Assembly: GCA_024235915.1 (NCBI GenBank) | Contig: JACKLO010000008.1 | Coordinates: 372,001 to 436,000, forward strand | Length of the DNA stretch: 64,000 nucleotides | From: Burkholderiaceae bacterium | Lineage (GTDB): Bacteria; Pseudomonadota; Gammaproteobacteria; Burkholderiales; Burkholderiaceae_C | Reading direction: 5' to 3' | Shown here: positions 42,073-49,695 of the stretch, in pieces | Layout: every line of letters starts with the position of its first letter | How positions within the stretch are numbered: the stretch's first letter is position 1 | Program-made: the position numbers and the translations under genes | The notes under the pieces: generated by a model | Told to the model about the DNA's origin: nothing | Database searches by the model: none | What the model saw: the letters and a program-made list of their open reading frames with translations, nothing else

Positions 42073-42951
42073 ATGCTTCCCGACATGGCCTTCGTCGAGC
42101 AGCGGCTGGACGAGCAGTTCGACAGCCTCAGCCCTGAGCTGCAGCGCGCCGCGCGCTGGCTGCGCCAGAACGGGCCGGCGGTGGCCGTGCATTCGATGCG
42201 CCAGTCGGCCCGGCTGGCCGGCGTGGCACCGGTCACCATGACCCGCCTGGCGCGCCGCCTGGGCTTTGCCGATTTCGACAGCCTGCGTGCGCCGTACGCG
42301 CGTCGGCTGGTCAGCGGCCACGCCACGTCGTCGCGGCGTCGGCCGGCCACACGGGCGAACGGCCTGTCGGGCCAGCTGGGGGCCCTCAACGGGGCCCAGA
42401 TCGCCCACGTCGGCGCCGTCACCGCCCACAACCCGGCGCCGGCGCTGCAGGCCGCCGCCAAGGCGCTGTTGCGGGCCCAGCGCGTGGGCTTCCTCGGCCA
42501 GCGCATCTCGCACGGCGTGGCCTTCCAGCTGCACTACGGCTACGGCCTGCTGGCGCCCAACGGCGTGCTGCTGGGCGACCTCGGCGGCACGCTGGCCGAC
42601 CAGTTGGCCACCCTCGGCAACGGCACGGTGCTGGTGGCCATCAGCCAGTCGCCCTACACGCGCAGCGTGGTGGAGGCGGTGGCCCGTGCGCATCAGCAGG
42701 GGGCCGCCGTCGTGGCGCTCACCGACAGCCCACTCTCCCCCATCGCCCGCGGCGCCGCACACACCCTGCTCTATGGCGGGGGCGCACCGGCGCTGCTGCA
42801 CTCCACCTGCGGCGCCCTCGCCCTGGCCGAAGCACTGCTGGTCGCCGTCGCGCATGCCGGCGGCACCACGGTGCAGACGCACTGGGCACAGCGGCAACGG
42901 CAGCTGGCTCAGGACCGGGCCTATCACGAATCCCCCAAGGACACGCCATGA
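42073..42951 (+). CDS. RpiR/MurR family transcriptional regulator
   Basis: The 292-residue protein has an N-terminal HTH_6 domain (FDSLSPELQRAARWLRQNGPAVAVHSMRQSARLAGVAPVTMTRLARRLGFADFDSLRAPY, about residues 14-75). A SIS-type domain follows (~120-270: GFLGQRISHGVAFQLHYGYG, VLVAISQSPYTRSVVEAVARAHQQGAAVVALTDSPLSP). The SIS fold usually binds a phosphosugar; here the neighbours suggest an amino or keto acid instead. Its stop overlaps the aminotransferase start (ATGA), so it is probably the local regulator of the TRAP cluster. Confidence 0.88.
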   Translation: MLPDMAFVEQRLDEQFDSLSPELQRAARWLRQNGPAVAVHSMRQSARLAGVAPVTMTRLARRLGFADFDSLRAPYARRLVSGHATSSRRRPATRANGLSGQLGALNGAQIAHVGAVTAHNPAPALQAAAKALLRAQRVGFLGQRISHGVAFQLHYGYGLLAPNGVLLGDLGGTLADQLATLGNGTVLVAISQSPYTRSVVEAVARAHQQGAAVVALTDSPLSPIARGAAHTLLYGGGAPALLHSTCGALALAEALLVAVAHAGGTTVQTHWAQRQRQLAQDRAYHESPKDTP

Positions 42952-44291
42952 CAACCCCTGCCACCCGCATCCTGCACCGCCAGATCCACCACCGTCTGCC
43001 AGTGGCCGCCCACGCCAGCGGCATGACCCTCACCGACACCGCCGGCCGCGACTACATCGACGCCAGCGGCGGCGCCGCCGTGTCCTGCCTGGGCCATGGG
43101 CACCCGGAGGTGATCGCGGCCATGCACGCACAGATCGACCGCGTGGCCTACGCCCACACCAGCTTCTTCACCACCGACGTAGCCGAGGAACTGGCGTCAG
43201 AACTGGTGCGAACGGCGCCCGCGGGCATGACGCACGCCTACTTCGTCTCCGGCGGCTCCGAGGCTGTGGAAGCGGCCCTGAAGATGGCGCGCCAGTACTT
43301 CGTGGAGATCGGCCAGCCGCAGCGCCAGCACTTCATCGCGCGCCAGCAGAGCTACCACGGCAACACGCTGGGTGCATTGGCGGTGGGCGGCAACGAATGG
43401 CGCCGCCGGCAGTTCGCGCCGCTGCTGATCCCGGTGACGCACGTGTCGGCCTGCTACGAATACCGCGGCCGAGCCGCGGGCGAGACCGCCGACGCCTACG
43501 GCCAGCGTCTGGTGCAGGAACTGGCGGGCGCGATCGACCGCCTGGGCGGCGAAAACGTCATCGCCTTCGTCGCCGAGACCGTTGGCGGCGCCACATCGGG
43601 CGCGCTGACGCCGGTGCCGGGTTATCTGAAGGGCGTGCGTGATCTCTGCAGCCGCCACGGCATCCTGCTGATCCTCGACGAGGTGATGTGCGGCATGGGC
43701 CGCACCGGCACGCTGCACGCCTGCGAGCAGGAAGGCGTGGTGCCCGACTTGATCACCATCGCCAAGGGGTTGGGCGGCGGCTACCAGCCCATCGGCGCCG
43801 TGCTGGCCCAGGGCGCCATCGTCGACGCGTTCTCCCGTGGCTCCGGGCTCTTCCAGCACGGCCACACCTACCTCGGCCACCCGGTGGCGTGTGCCGCGGC
43901 GCTGGCCGTGCAGCGCGTGATCCACCGCGACGGCCTGCTGGCCCAGGTGCAGCGCCAGGGCCACGGCCTGCGCGAACGGCTGCAGGCCGCCTTCGGCACC
44001 CATGACCATGTGGGCGACATCCGCGGCCGCGGGCTGTTCCAGGCCATCGAACTGGTTCACGACCGGGCCACCAAGGCGCCCTTCGACCCCGCGCTGAAAC
44101 TGCATGCCAGAATCAAGGCGCAATGCATGGAACGGGGCCTGATGGTCTACCCGACGGGCGGCACCATCGACGGCGCGCGGGGTGACCACGTGCTGCTGGC
44201 GCCGCCCTTCATCGCCAGCGATGCCGACCTGGACGCCATCGTCGGCCGGCTCGCCGATGCGGTCCGGGCCGCGCTGGCCTCGGCGCGGTGA
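42948..44291 (+). CDS. Class III aminotransferase (aspartate aminotransferase family)
   Basis: PLP-dependent omega-aminotransferase of 447 residues. Motifs: DYIDASGGAAVSCLGHGHPEV, FVSGGSEAVEAALKMARQY (PLP phosphate site), LLILDEVMCGMGRTG with the PLP Asp, K273 in TIAKGLGGGYQPIGAV, then FQHGHTYLGHPVACAAALAVQ. These enzymes move amino groups from omega- or beta-amino acids, diamines or taurine to a keto acid. The exact donor cannot be read. It is translationally coupled to rpiR and is 92 bases ahead of the TAXI gene. Confidence 0.9.
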   Translation: MTTPATRILHRQIHHRLPVAAHASGMTLTDTAGRDYIDASGGAAVSCLGHGHPEVIAAMHAQIDRVAYAHTSFFTTDVAEELASELVRTAPAGMTHAYFVSGGSEAVEAALKMARQYFVEIGQPQRQHFIARQQSYHGNTLGALAVGGNEWRRRQFAPLLIPVTHVSACYEYRGRAAGETADAYGQRLVQELAGAIDRLGGENVIAFVAETVGGATSGALTPVPGYLKGVRDLCSRHGILLILDEVMCGMGRTGTLHACEQEGVVPDLITIAKGLGGGYQPIGAVLAQGAIVDAFSRGSGLFQHGHTYLGHPVACAAALAVQRVIHRDGLLAQVQRQGHGLRERLQAAFGTHDHVGDIRGRGLFQAIELVHDRATKAPFDPALKLHARIKAQCMERGLMVYPTGGTIDGARGDHVLLAPPFIASDADLDAIVGRLADAVRAALASAR

Positions 44292-44383
44292 ACCACCCGG
44301 GCAACCCCTGTGCATCCCAACCCCGCCGGCGCGTATCGTGCCGGCATCACCTCGAAGTCCGACTCAGAAGGAGTGAGAAGCCC

Positions 44384-45355
44384 ATGAAGCTGAAGTCCAC
44401 CCTGGCCCTCGCGGCCGCCGCCGTCACCCTCGGCCTGCCCGCGACCAGTGCCTTTGCGCAGCAGAAGTTCGTCACCATCGGCACCGGCGGTGTCACCGGC
44501 GTGTACTACGCCGCCGGCGGCGCCATCTGCCGCCTGATGAACAAGGACCGCGCCCGCCACGGTATCCGCTGCTCGGTGGAATCCACCGGCGGTTCGGTGT
44601 TCAACATCAACACCATCAAGGCCGGCGAGCTGGACTTCGGCGTCGCCCAGTCCGACTGGCAGTACCACGCCACCAACGGCAGCAAGGTCTTCGAGAAGGA
44701 TGGCAAGCACACCGACCTGCGCGCCGTGTTCTCGGTGCACCCTGAGCCCTTCACCGTGCTGTCACGCAAGGAAGCCGCGATCGGCAAGTTCGAGGACCTG
44801 AAGGGCAAGCGCTTCAACGTCGGCAACCCCGGTTCTGGCACCCGCGCCTCGGCCGAGGAACTGCTGAACGCCATGGGCTGGAAGCTCAGCGATTTCTCGC
44901 TGGCCTCCGAACTGAAGGCCGACGAACACGGTGCCGCGCTGTGCGACAACAAGATCGACGCCTTCTTCTACGGCGTGGGCCATCCCAGCGCCAACATCCA
45001 GGATCCGATCACCACCTGCGGCGCCAAGCTGGTGCCGCTGACTGGCCCGGCGATCGACAAGCTGGTTGCCGGCGCGCCGTACTACGCCAAGGTCAACATC
45101 CCGGGCGGCCTGTACGCCGGCCATCCGAACCCCACGCCCACGTACGGCGTGCTGGCCACCTTCGTGACCAGCGCCAAGGTGCCCGACGCCACGGTGTACG
45201 AACTGGTGAAGGCCGTCTTCGACAACTTCGAGGAGTTCAAGAAGCTGCACCCGGCCTTTGGCGCGCTGAACCCGCAGGACATGGTCAAGAACGGCAACTC
45301 CGCCCCGATGCACCCGGGCGCCGTCAAGTACTACAAGGAAAAGGGCTGGCTGTAA
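44384..45355 (+). CDS. TAXI family TRAP transporter solute-binding protein
   Basis: Periplasmic receptor, 323 residues, with a Sec signal peptide (~1-25, ending TSAFA). TAXI signatures: FVTIGTGGVTGVYYAAGGAICRLMNKDR near the mature start, RCSVESTGGSVFNINTIKAGELDFGVAQSDWQY and FNVGNPGSGTRASAEELL, then VNIPGGLYAGHPNPTPTYGVLATFV. TAXI receptors bind small organic anions or amino acids such as glutamate. A strong ribosome site (AGAAGGAG) precedes the ATG. The fused TRAP permease follows, separated by a stable hairpin. Confidence 0.92.
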   Translation: MKLKSTLALAAAAVTLGLPATSAFAQQKFVTIGTGGVTGVYYAAGGAICRLMNKDRARHGIRCSVESTGGSVFNINTIKAGELDFGVAQSDWQYHATNGSKVFEKDGKHTDLRAVFSVHPEPFTVLSRKEAAIGKFEDLKGKRFNVGNPGSGTRASAEELLNAMGWKLSDFSLASELKADEHGAALCDNKIDAFFYGVGHPSANIQDPITTCGAKLVPLTGPAIDKLVAGAPYYAKVNIPGGLYAGHPNPTPTYGVLATFVTSAKVPDATVYELVKAVFDNFEEFKKLHPAFGALNPQDMVKNGNSAPMHPGAVKYYKEKGWL

Positions 45356-45382
45356 TCGTCAGCATGACTTTTGCTTGACCGA

Positions 45383-45404
45383 GGGGCCCCGCCAGCGGGG
45401 CCCC
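45383..45404 (+). terminator. Strong hairpin between receptor and permease genes
   Basis: A perfect 10-bp inverted repeat (GGGGCCCCGC / GCGGGGCCCC) with a 2-base centre, so in practice a ~9-bp stem with a CCAG loop, followed by TTGTCGTTT. It lies in the 80-base gap between the receptor and the permease. It looks like a partial terminator or RNA-stabilising stem that lets the receptor be made in excess of the permease. Confidence 0.65.
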
Positions 45405-45435
45405 TTGTCGTTTGCGATCGGAGGAAGAGAGCACC

Positions 45436-48009
45436 ATGGCCCAGAACAAGAAGGACACGAAAGACGTCGACGTCGCCCAGCTGGCCGCCGACAATGACAC
45501 CGGCGGCCGCAAGCCCGGCCCCATGGTCACGAAGCTGCTGCTAGGCGTGGCGCTGGCCTGGAGCCTGTTCCAGCTCTGGATCGCGTCGCCGCTGCCGTTT
45601 TCGCTGGGTTTCGGCGTCTTCAACGACACGCAGTCGCGCGCCATCCACCTGGCGTTCGCCGTCTTCCTGTCGTACATGGCCTACCCGGCCTTCAGCGGTT
45701 CGCGGCGCGACCGCGTGCCGGTGCTGGACTGGGTCTTCGCGCTGGTCGGCGCCTTCTGCGCCAGCTACCTGTTCTTCTTCTACCGCGAGCTGGCCGACCG
45801 CCCGGGCCAGCCCAACACGCAGGACCTGGTGGTCGCCGTCACCGGCCTGGTGCTGCTGCTCGAAGCCACGCGCCGTGCCCTCGGCCTGCCCATGGTGATC
45901 GTGGCCCTGGTCTTCCTGGGCTACACCTTCGGTGGCCCCTACATGCCGGACCTGATCGCGCACAAGGGTGCGTCGCTGAGCCGCGCCATGTCGCACCAGT
46001 GGCTCACCACCGAAGGCGTCTTCGGCGTCGCGCTGGGGGTGTCCAGCGGCTTCATCTTCCTCTTCGTGCTCTTCGGCAGCCTTCTCGACCGCGCCGGCGC
46101 CGGCAACTACTTCATCAAGAGCGCCTTCGCGCTGCTGGGCCACATGCGCGGCGGCCCGGCCAAGGCCGCGGTGGTGTCCAGCGCCGCCACCGGCATCATC
46201 AGCGGCAGTTCCATCGCCAACGTGGTGACCACCGGCACCTTCACCATCCCATTGATGAAGCGCGTGGGCTACCGCGGCGACCAGGCCGGCGCGGTGGAAG
46301 TCTCCAGCTCCGTCAACGGCCAGATCATGCCGCCGGTGATGGGTGCCGCGGCCTTCCTGATGGTGGAGTACGTGGGCATCCCGTATTCGCAGATCATCAA
46401 GCACGCCTTCCTGCCGGCGCTGATCAGCTACATCGCCCTTTTCTACATCGTGCACCTGGAAGCGCTGAAGGCGGGCCTCACCGGCCTGCCGCGCCGCAGC
46501 CAGGCGCCCGCACTGCAGCGCCTGCTGTCCTTCGGCCTCACGGTGGCCGGCTTCGTGGTGCTGGCTGGCATCACCTATGCCGCCATCGGCTGGGTCAAGG
46601 GCGTGGCCGGCGCCGCGGCGATGCCCATCATCGGCATCGGCCTGCTCGCAGCCTATGTGGGCCTGCTGTGGGTGGGCACGCGCCAGCCGGAACTGACGAT
46701 GGACGACCCCAACGCGCCGGTCTACGAACTGCCGGAGACGGCGCCCACGCTCAAGAGCGGCCTGCACTACCTGCTCAGCGTGGTGGTGCTGATCTGGTGC
46801 CTGATGGTGGAACAACTCTCGCCGGCGCTCTCGGCCTTCTGGGCCACGGTCTTCATGATCTTCGTGATGCTGACCCAGCGCCCGCTGGTGGCCCTGATGC
46901 GCGGCCGCGGCGATCTCGGCGGCGCCGTGATGGCCGGTGTGAAGGACCTGGTCGTGGGCCTGGAAACCGGTGCGCGCAACATGATCGGCATCGGCGTGGC
47001 CACGGCCGCGGCCGGCATCATCGTCGGCACTGTGTCGCTCACCGGCGTGGGCCTGGTGATGACGGAGATCGTGGAACTGCTCTCCGGCGGCAACCTGATG
47101 CTGATGTTGGTGCTGGTGGCCGTGATCAGCCTGATCCTGGGCATGGGCCTGCCGACCACGGCCAACTACATCGTGGTCTCCACGCTGATGGCGCCGGTGG
47201 TGGTGGAACTGGGTGCGCAGAACGGCCTGCTGGTGCCGTTGATCGCGGTGCACCTGTTCGTCTTCTACTTCGGCCTGATGGCGGATGTGACGCCGCCCGT
47301 GGGTCTGGCAAGCTTTGCCGCCGCGGCCATCGCGCGCAGCGACCCGTTGAAGACCGGCATCACCGCCTTCTACTACTCGATGCGCACGGCCATCCTGCCG
47401 TTCCTGTTCATCTTCAACACCCAGTTGCTGATGATCGGCATCGACAGCCCCTGGCACCTGGCGCTCACGGTGGCCAGCGCCATCGTCGCCATGCTGGTGT
47501 TCGCCGCTGCCACGCAGGGCTACTTCCTGGTCAAGACCCGCTGGTACGAGACCCTGGCGCTGCTGCTGGTGACCTTCACCCTCTTCCGCCCCGGCTACTG
47601 GTGGGACATGGTCTTCCCGCCCTACGACGAACGGCCCGCGAGCGAGCTGATGGCCCTGGTGGAAAAGGCACCGGCCGACGAGCGCAAGCGCGTCTGGGTC
47701 GAGGGCCTGAACCTCAACGGCGACGAGGTGAAGAAGGGCGTGCTGCTGCCGCTGGGCGAGCCCGCACCGGCGCGCGAGCGCCTCAAGCGCATCGGCCTGA
47801 CCGTGATGACCCTGGGCAGCGACGTGCAGGTGGCCGCGGTGCAGTTCGGCTCACAGGCCGAGAAGCTGGGCCTGGAGCAGGGTTTCAAGGTCACGTCCAT
47901 CGAAATGCCGTCGGACCGCCCCGCCAAGGAGTGGATGTTCCTGCCGGCGCTCGCGCTTCTGGGCGCAGTGGTGATGCTGCAGCGGCGGCGTCAGGGCGAG
48001 GCGGCATGA
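45436..48009 (+). CDS. TRAP transporter fused permease (4TM/12TM) with DUF3394 tail
   Basis: Membrane component of a TAXI-TRAP importer, 857 residues. The small DctQ-like part (~35-160) is fused to the large DctM-like part, whose conserved segments include SGSSIANVVTTGTFTIPLMKRVGY, EVSSSVNGQIMPPVMGAAAFLM, then LILGMGLPTTANYIV and LMADVTPPVGLASFAAAAIA. About 16-18 membrane helices are predicted. The last ~150 residues are a soluble DUF3394-like tail (RIGLTVMTLGSDVQVAAVQFGSQAEKLGLEQGFKVTSIEMPSDRP) with a PDZ-like look, then one last helix. Its stop overlaps the racemase start (ATGA). Confidence 0.92.
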   Translation: MAQNKKDTKDVDVAQLAADNDTGGRKPGPMVTKLLLGVALAWSLFQLWIASPLPFSLGFGVFNDTQSRAIHLAFAVFLSYMAYPAFSGSRRDRVPVLDWVFALVGAFCASYLFFFYRELADRPGQPNTQDLVVAVTGLVLLLEATRRALGLPMVIVALVFLGYTFGGPYMPDLIAHKGASLSRAMSHQWLTTEGVFGVALGVSSGFIFLFVLFGSLLDRAGAGNYFIKSAFALLGHMRGGPAKAAVVSSAATGIISGSSIANVVTTGTFTIPLMKRVGYRGDQAGAVEVSSSVNGQIMPPVMGAAAFLMVEYVGIPYSQIIKHAFLPALISYIALFYIVHLEALKAGLTGLPRRSQAPALQRLLSFGLTVAGFVVLAGITYAAIGWVKGVAGAAAMPIIGIGLLAAYVGLLWVGTRQPELTMDDPNAPVYELPETAPTLKSGLHYLLSVVVLIWCLMVEQLSPALSAFWATVFMIFVMLTQRPLVALMRGRGDLGGAVMAGVKDLVVGLETGARNMIGIGVATAAAGIIVGTVSLTGVGLVMTEIVELLSGGNLMLMLVLVAVISLILGMGLPTTANYIVVSTLMAPVVVELGAQNGLLVPLIAVHLFVFYFGLMADVTPPVGLASFAAAAIARSDPLKTGITAFYYSMRTAILPFLFIFNTQLLMIGIDSPWHLALTVASAIVAMLVFAAATQGYFLVKTRWYETLALLLVTFTLFRPGYWWDMVFPPYDERPASELMALVEKAPADERKRVWVEGLNLNGDEVKKGVLLPLGEPAPARERLKRIGLTVMTLGSDVQVAAVQFGSQAEKLGLEQGFKVTSIEMPSDRPAKEWMFLPALALLGAVVMLQRRRQGEAA

Positions 48010-48659
48010 CGGTGCGCATCGCACTGATCCATGCGTTGACGCACTCGCCGCCACCCATCAACGCGGCGCTGGCCCGCGCCTGGCCGGAAGCGGTGCGCAT
48101 GAACCTGCTGGACGACAGCCTGTCGGCCGACCTGGCCCGCGCCGGAGCGCTGGACGCGCGCATGACGCAGCGTTTCCTGGCCCTGGCCGACTACGCCGTG
48201 GGCACAGGTGCCAACGCCATCCTCTTCACCTGCAGCGCCTTCGGCCCCTGCATCGATGCGGTGAAAGCGCGCCACACGGGCATTCCGGTGCTCAAACCCA
48301 ACGAGGCCATGGTGGACGAAGCCGTGGCCCTGGCCGCCGGCACGCCGATCGGCCTGCTGACCACCTTCGGCCCCACGCTGCAGACCATGCCGCCCGAGTT
48401 CCCGCCCACCGCGGTGCTGCACACCGCGCTGGCCGACGGCGCCATGGCGGCGCTGGATGCCGGCGACACCGCCTCCCACGACCGCCTGGCCGTGGAGGCC
48501 GCCATCCGACTGGCCGACCAGGGCTGCCGCGTGATCGCGCTGGCGCAGTTCAGCCTGGCCCGGACGCGGGATGCCGTGGCCGCGGCCACGGGGCTGCCAG
48601 TGCTGACGACGCCAGATTCGGCGGTGGCGCGGTTGAAGGCCTTGTTGGCAGGCGGCTGA
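48006..48659 (+). CDS. Asp/Glu racemase superfamily enzyme with only one canonical cysteine
   Basis: The 217-residue protein has the Asp/Glu/hydantoin racemase fold: IALIHALTHSPPPINAAL, ILFTCSAFGPCIDAVK with the first catalytic Cys, KPNEAMVDEAVALAAG and GLLTTFGPTL. Where the second catalytic Cys normally stands, the sequence reads VIALAQFSLAR, with Gln/Ser rather than Cys. It is therefore unlikely to be an ordinary two-base racemase; an isomerase, decarboxylase or lyase of the same fold is possible. It is coupled to the TRAP permease by ATGA overlap, so it should act on the imported compound. Confidence 0.82.
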   Translation: MTVRIALIHALTHSPPPINAALARAWPEAVRMNLLDDSLSADLARAGALDARMTQRFLALADYAVGTGANAILFTCSAFGPCIDAVKARHTGIPVLKPNEAMVDEAVALAAGTPIGLLTTFGPTLQTMPPEFPPTAVLHTALADGAMAALDAGDTASHDRLAVEAAIRLADQGCRVIALAQFSLARTRDAVAAATGLPVLTTPDSAVARLKALLAGG

Positions 48660-48807
48660 ACAGCCCATCCATCGGGCCACGACGCCAACCACCGAAGCCT
48701 CGACGCCGATGGCTCGGCGGGCCGCACGACAAGGCTCGGACATCGCACGGGCCTGGCGTGCTCAACACCTGCCCCGGCGACGCTGGGCCCAACGCTGCCC
48801 CGCCCAC

Positions 48808-49215
48808 CTACTTGGGCGCAACGCCGCCCGGGTACTTGGCCAGACACTCGCCAATGGGCTCGACCTTCTTGATCTCCAGCGACCAGGGCTCCACCCGCAA
48901 CTGCGATTCATGCTTGGCGATGACGTAGTACCGGGTACACGGCTTCGCGTTCAAGGGCAGCATGGCGTCCGGACTCATCTTCCGGCCGTCCTTCCGCGTG
49001 GTCCGCACCAGCAGCATGTTCCTGCCAGGATCGATGGTCACGGTCGACGGCGACGACAGGTCGAGCTTTCCGTTGACCCCCACGATGCGTACCGACTCCT
49101 CGGTCGGATCGGCCACGCTGACCCTGTCGCCCGTGACTTCAGCGTAGGGGCCCGGGGTGGCGCAGGCGGCCAATGCGGCCGGGACCAGCAAGGCCAGCAA
49201 GCTTTTAAAAGTCAT
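48808..49215 (-). CDS. Small predicted lipoprotein
   Basis: The function is unknown. The ~135-residue protein starts MTFKSLLALLVPAALAAC, with lipobox LAAC near residue 18 and then TPGPYAEVTGDRVSV. The mature part is mostly beta (VRIVGVNGKLDLSSPSTVTIDPGRNMLLVRTT...; RYYVIAKHESQLRVEPWSLEI) and holds two further cysteines (PCTRYY, GECLAKY). The ATG at 49215 is preferred over the one just before it (49218) because the GGGAGG site then stands at proper spacing. A longer upstream frame is not credible. It converges with the racemase gene, 148 bases between stops, with nothing notable in that gap. Confidence 0.75.
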   Translation of the reverse strand: MTFKSLLALLVPAALAACATPGPYAEVTGDRVSVADPTEESVRIVGVNGKLDLSSPSTVTIDPGRNMLLVRTTRKDGRKMSPDAMLPLNAKPCTRYYVIAKHESQLRVEPWSLEIKKVEPIGECLAKYPGGVAPK

Positions 49216-49386
49216 CATCACCTCCCTTTGATGTCCATGTGGCGTGCAACGATAGTGCAATGCGGGTGGCGGTGACGAACCGCGACTACGCGCGGTGCTC
49301 GCCATGCCATTGCATGGAACACTCGCAAGCGTCCCCTGCAACTGGACAGCTTGAAACCGGAACTTCGTCATTCTCGAGGAATAGAA

Positions 49387-49452
49387 ATGAGAAAGTCGGT
49401 GTTCACGGAGACCCAGATCATGGTGATCCTGGACGAGGGTAAGAGGGATGTC
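49387..49452 (+). pseudogene. IS3-family transposase OrfA remnant (N-terminal 22 codons)
   Basis: The bases encode MRKSVFTETQIMVILDEGKR, which is the usual start of IS3-group OrfA proteins (RKSRFTETQIVxILKEGE type). After ~22 codons the similarity stops abruptly and no OrfB or second end is seen, so this is a dead fragment. Its G+C drops below the neighbours here. It lies between the small lipoprotein and the coupled membrane gene next to the RHS gene, marking past insertion in this island. Confidence 0.7.
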
Positions 49453-49503
49453 ACCTGCCGCTACGGATTTCAGCGATTTCGAATAGACGCTCACGGTGGC
49501 GTT

Positions 49504-49695
49504 TCAACGATCTTTGTCGCTCTTGGCGGTTCCAAGAAGACGGTACATCGAATAGGCATAGACAAACAGGATACTCGCCAGGAGTCCAGCAGTAGGCCAC
49601 TCGTAGTCAAGGAGCCAAAAGACACCGAACGAGAGGCCAAACACCAGACACGTGAAGGCCGCGGCCAGCAGACCGGCTCTACACCATCGAGCCAT
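49504..49695 (-). CDS. Small two-helix membrane protein coupled to the RHS gene (candidate immunity protein)
   Basis: The 63-residue protein has two membrane helices (~7-29: AGLLAAAFTCLVFGLSFGVFWLL; ~35-53: TAGLLASILFVYAYSMYRLL) and a short basic tail. The ATG at 49695 shares its A with the RHS stop (TGATG), so the two are translationally coupled; an ATG 15 bases upstream is also possible. I know no named family for it. Its place directly after the RHS variable tip is where cognate immunity genes stand, and a membrane protein would suit a membrane-acting toxin. That is inference only. Confidence 0.55.
   Translation of the reverse strand: MARWCRAGLLAAAFTCLVFGLSFGVFWLLDYEWPTAGLLASILFVYAYSMYRLLGTAKSDKDR

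Noticed and set aside
45541..47457. 638-codon minus-strand open frame opposite the TRAP permease
   Set aside because: His- and Gln-rich shadow of membrane-helix codons; no family likeness.
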